Below, piece after piece: positions 27,488-29,192 of a stretch of 29,192 nucleotides of DNA; the stretch's first letter is position 1; each line of letters opens with the position of its first letter. Origin of the DNA: a virus. The position numbers and the translations under genes were made by a program. The notes below the pieces were generated by a model, which did no database searches, was not told the DNA's origin, and saw only the letters and a list, made by a program, of their open reading frames with translations. The DNA lies in the IMG/VR virus record IMGVR_UViG_3300042562_000804, positions 1 to 29,192 of that record; one strand, 5' to 3'.

Positions 27488-29192
27488 ATGACCACCGCGA
27501 CCACCATCGGCCGGGAGCCAATCCAGATTGTCGGGCTGACGCAGCCGCGTTGCTCTAGGCGCTTCGGTGTCGCGCCGTGTGTGGCGAACATTGCGGATGG
27601 CCCGCGCTGCTATCAGACTTTTTCGACGTGCCTTAGCGTTCCGAACATCAGCTATACCGGGTCCATTGAGTGGCTGTTCAGCAAGTCTGAAACCCCGGCA
27701 ATCGGGGCCAGCCCGATGCTGACATATGCGCGCACTGGCGAGGTCATCCGCACCAACCTCATCCCGTCGCTTGTCAGCGTGTCGGAAGCGGCTTCGCGGC
27801 TAAACGTCGGCGCGGCGCGGGACGGGGAAAGCCCGTTTGGCATTCGCTCAAGCGTCTCCGTGCAGTTCCGCGACATCCCGTGGAACGACCATGTCGGGGA
27901 CTTCTATCTTGCGCAGCGTTCCGGCACGCGCGGCGGCTTCTGGCAGAAGTGGGCCGCGCGGAACCTGTACTTCAGCAACATGACTGTCGTCGTCTATGAG
28001 GGGTATCGCGGCCAGGCGCTGGATGACATGCAGCAGCGGCTCTATGTCGTTGAAAAGATTGACGGACCAGACGCGGCTGGCAACGTGACCCTCACCGGCA
28101 TCGACCCCTTGCGGCTGGCCGACGCCAAGCGCGCCAAGTTCCCGCGCGTGACGGACATGGCGCTGGTGAACGCCATCACCAACGTCGCAACGACCGGCGT
28201 CATTGTCCGCGCCGCCCTGGCTGACCTGACCGACGCCTTCGGCAATGTCGCAACCAGATACATGCGCATCGGCTCGGAAATCATTGCATACACGGGGCAA
28301 ACGGAAACTGGGCTGGGGACTGGGCAATACACCCTGTCCGGCGTGGCCCGGGGCCAGCTTGGCACGACAGCAGCCGCACAGACCGCCAACGCCGCCGCAC
28401 AGAGGGCAGGGCGCTACAGCGTCATCCCCGCTTGGGACGCGATATACAACCTGCTGACGCAGCACACGGACCTGCCCGCCAGCTACATCAACAAGACGCA
28501 GTGGGACGCCGAGGCCAACCTGTATCTGGAAGGCTTCGACGTGTCGGCCACCATCGCCGAGCCAACGCCGGTCGAGCAGCTTTGCGGCGAAATCATGCAG
28601 CAGACCTCGCTCTACATCTGGTGGGACGAGCGCCTGCAGACCATCCCGTTGAAAGCCGTTCGCCCGGAGGTGGCCCGGTATTCGGTGACGGACGACGCCA
28701 ACATCCTAGCCGGTTCGGCGCGGCTGACGCGGGACGCTGACGCATGGTTCACGCAGCTTATCGTTTACTATTTGCAGCGCGACCCCACGAAGGGCTTCGA
28801 CCCTACGAACTTCGGGCTGGTGCGCGGGCGGGTGGACGGTGAGGCGGAACTGCCTGCAGCCGGGGACACCGTGCGGCAGAAGGTCATCTACAGCCGGTGG
28901 CTCATCAACGAGGCGCAGGCCACGGAATTGACGGTGCGGCTGCTGGGCCGCTTCCGCCGCGTGCCGCGCTTCCTGTCGGTGCGGCTGGACGCCAAGGACC
29001 GGACCATCCTCATCGGGGACATTGTCTCGGTGCAATCCGGCAGCGTCACGGACAGCGAAGGCAACCAGACGAGCGAGGTGTGGCAGGTCATTCGCGTCGA
29101 TGAAATCGAGCCGGGCCATTCGGTGATTTACGACCTGCAGGAGTTCCAATTCAAAGCGGCCCGTTATGCCGTGATGATGGCAGACCCGTCAC
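27488..29192 (+). CDS. Tail tip/hub protein, C-terminally truncated by the window
   Basis: The reading frame starts MTTATTIGREPIQIVGLTQP and stays open for 568 codons to the window end. The N-terminus has Cys22, Cys31, Cys41 and Cys48 (PRCSRRFGVAPC, then RCYQTFSTC), reminiscent of the Cys cluster of lambda gpL or DUF2163 tail proteins, some of which bind an iron-sulphur cluster. The rest is mixed alpha/beta with RVTDMALVNAITNVATTGVI and DEIEPGHSVIYDLQEFQF. It probably belongs to the tail-tip complex. Function is by position. Confidence 0.75.
   Translation, partial: MTTATTIGREPIQIVGLTQPRCSRRFGVAPCVANIADGPRCYQTFSTCLSVPNISYTGSIEWLFSKSETPAIGASPMLTYARTGEVIRTNLIPSLVSVSEAASRLNVGAARDGESPFGIRSSVSVQFRDIPWNDHVGDFYLAQRSGTRGGFWQKWAARNLYFSNMTVVVYEGYRGQALDDMQQRLYVVEKIDGPDAAGNVTLTGIDPLRLADAKRAKFPRVTDMALVNAITNVATTGVIVRAALADLTDAFGNVATRYMRIGSEIIAYTGQTETGLGTGQYTLSGVARGQLGTTAAAQTANAAAQRAGRYSVIPAWDAIYNLLTQHTDLPASYINKTQWDAEANLYLEGFDVSATIAEPTPVEQLCGEIMQQTSLYIWWDERLQTIPLKAVRPEVARYSVTDDANILAGSARLTRDADAWFTQLIVYYLQRDPTKGFDPTNFGLVRGRVDGEAELPAAGDTVRQKVIYSRWLINEAQATELTVRLLGRFRRVPRFLSVRLDAKDRTILIGDIVSVQSGSVTDSEGNQTSEVWQVIRVDEIEPGHSVIYDLQEFQFKAARYAVMMADPS

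Overview
The window is the left and central part of a temperate, siphovirus-type phage or prophage with an HK97-like virion. Its GC content looks high (my impression, not computed). The coding style, the RusA-type resolvase, the rcc01693-like tail chaperone fragment and many Rhodobacter/Paracoccus-like small proteins suggest an alphaproteobacterial host, probably Rhodobacterales. No host genes, rRNA or tRNA are visible. The sequence opens inside a tyrosine integrase-like gene and ends inside a tail gene, so the integration site, lysis cassette and tail tip lie outside.

Regions. (1) 1-4027, leftward: about fifteen small, tightly overlapping early/accessory genes. The end farthest from the promoter carries the integrase N-terminus. 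The operon also encodes a short C5-type DNA methyltransferase, a Pro/Asp-rich lipoprotein, a coiled-coil protein, and five genes of 27-58 codons that standard ORF cut-offs miss. (2) 4028-4843, immunity region: a small leftward HTH repressor, two pairs of near-identical 15-bp operators (about 34-35 bp apart within each pair), and a nine-copy TCGGGG tract. (3) 4844-12650, rightward: a Cro-like regulator, then RusA, zinc-ribbon proteins, a primase-helicase, DNA-binding proteins, and last a probable late regulator. A 230-bp stretch at 9345-9572 carries 17 TGAAC/GTTCA pentamers and a perfect hairpin. (4) 12647-13123: a consensus-like promoter followed at once by a terminator, then a twelve-copy direct-repeat array (TAACCGCCACGGGG). 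(5) 13062-14731, leftward accessory cluster: RHH-like and HTH proteins, an unknown protein and a GP88-like protein. (6) 14856-29192, rightward late genes: HNH, terminase small subunit, an inserted homing endonuclease, terminase large subunit, portal, protease, capsid, connectors, tail tube, tail chaperones with a likely -1 frameshift, tape measure and tail tip.

Working together, the repressor and Cro-like protein probably compete for the four operators to control the divergent early transcripts. The right arm makes replication and recombination proteins. The protein at 12117-12650 sits directly before a promoter-terminator pair, which suggests lambda Q/pR'-like control of the late genes. The most unusual parts are the two repeat arrays, the G-rich tract, the homing endonuclease that reaches into the terminase reading frame, and the frameshifted tail chaperone. 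Function calls rest on motifs and gene order read by eye; no database search was run.
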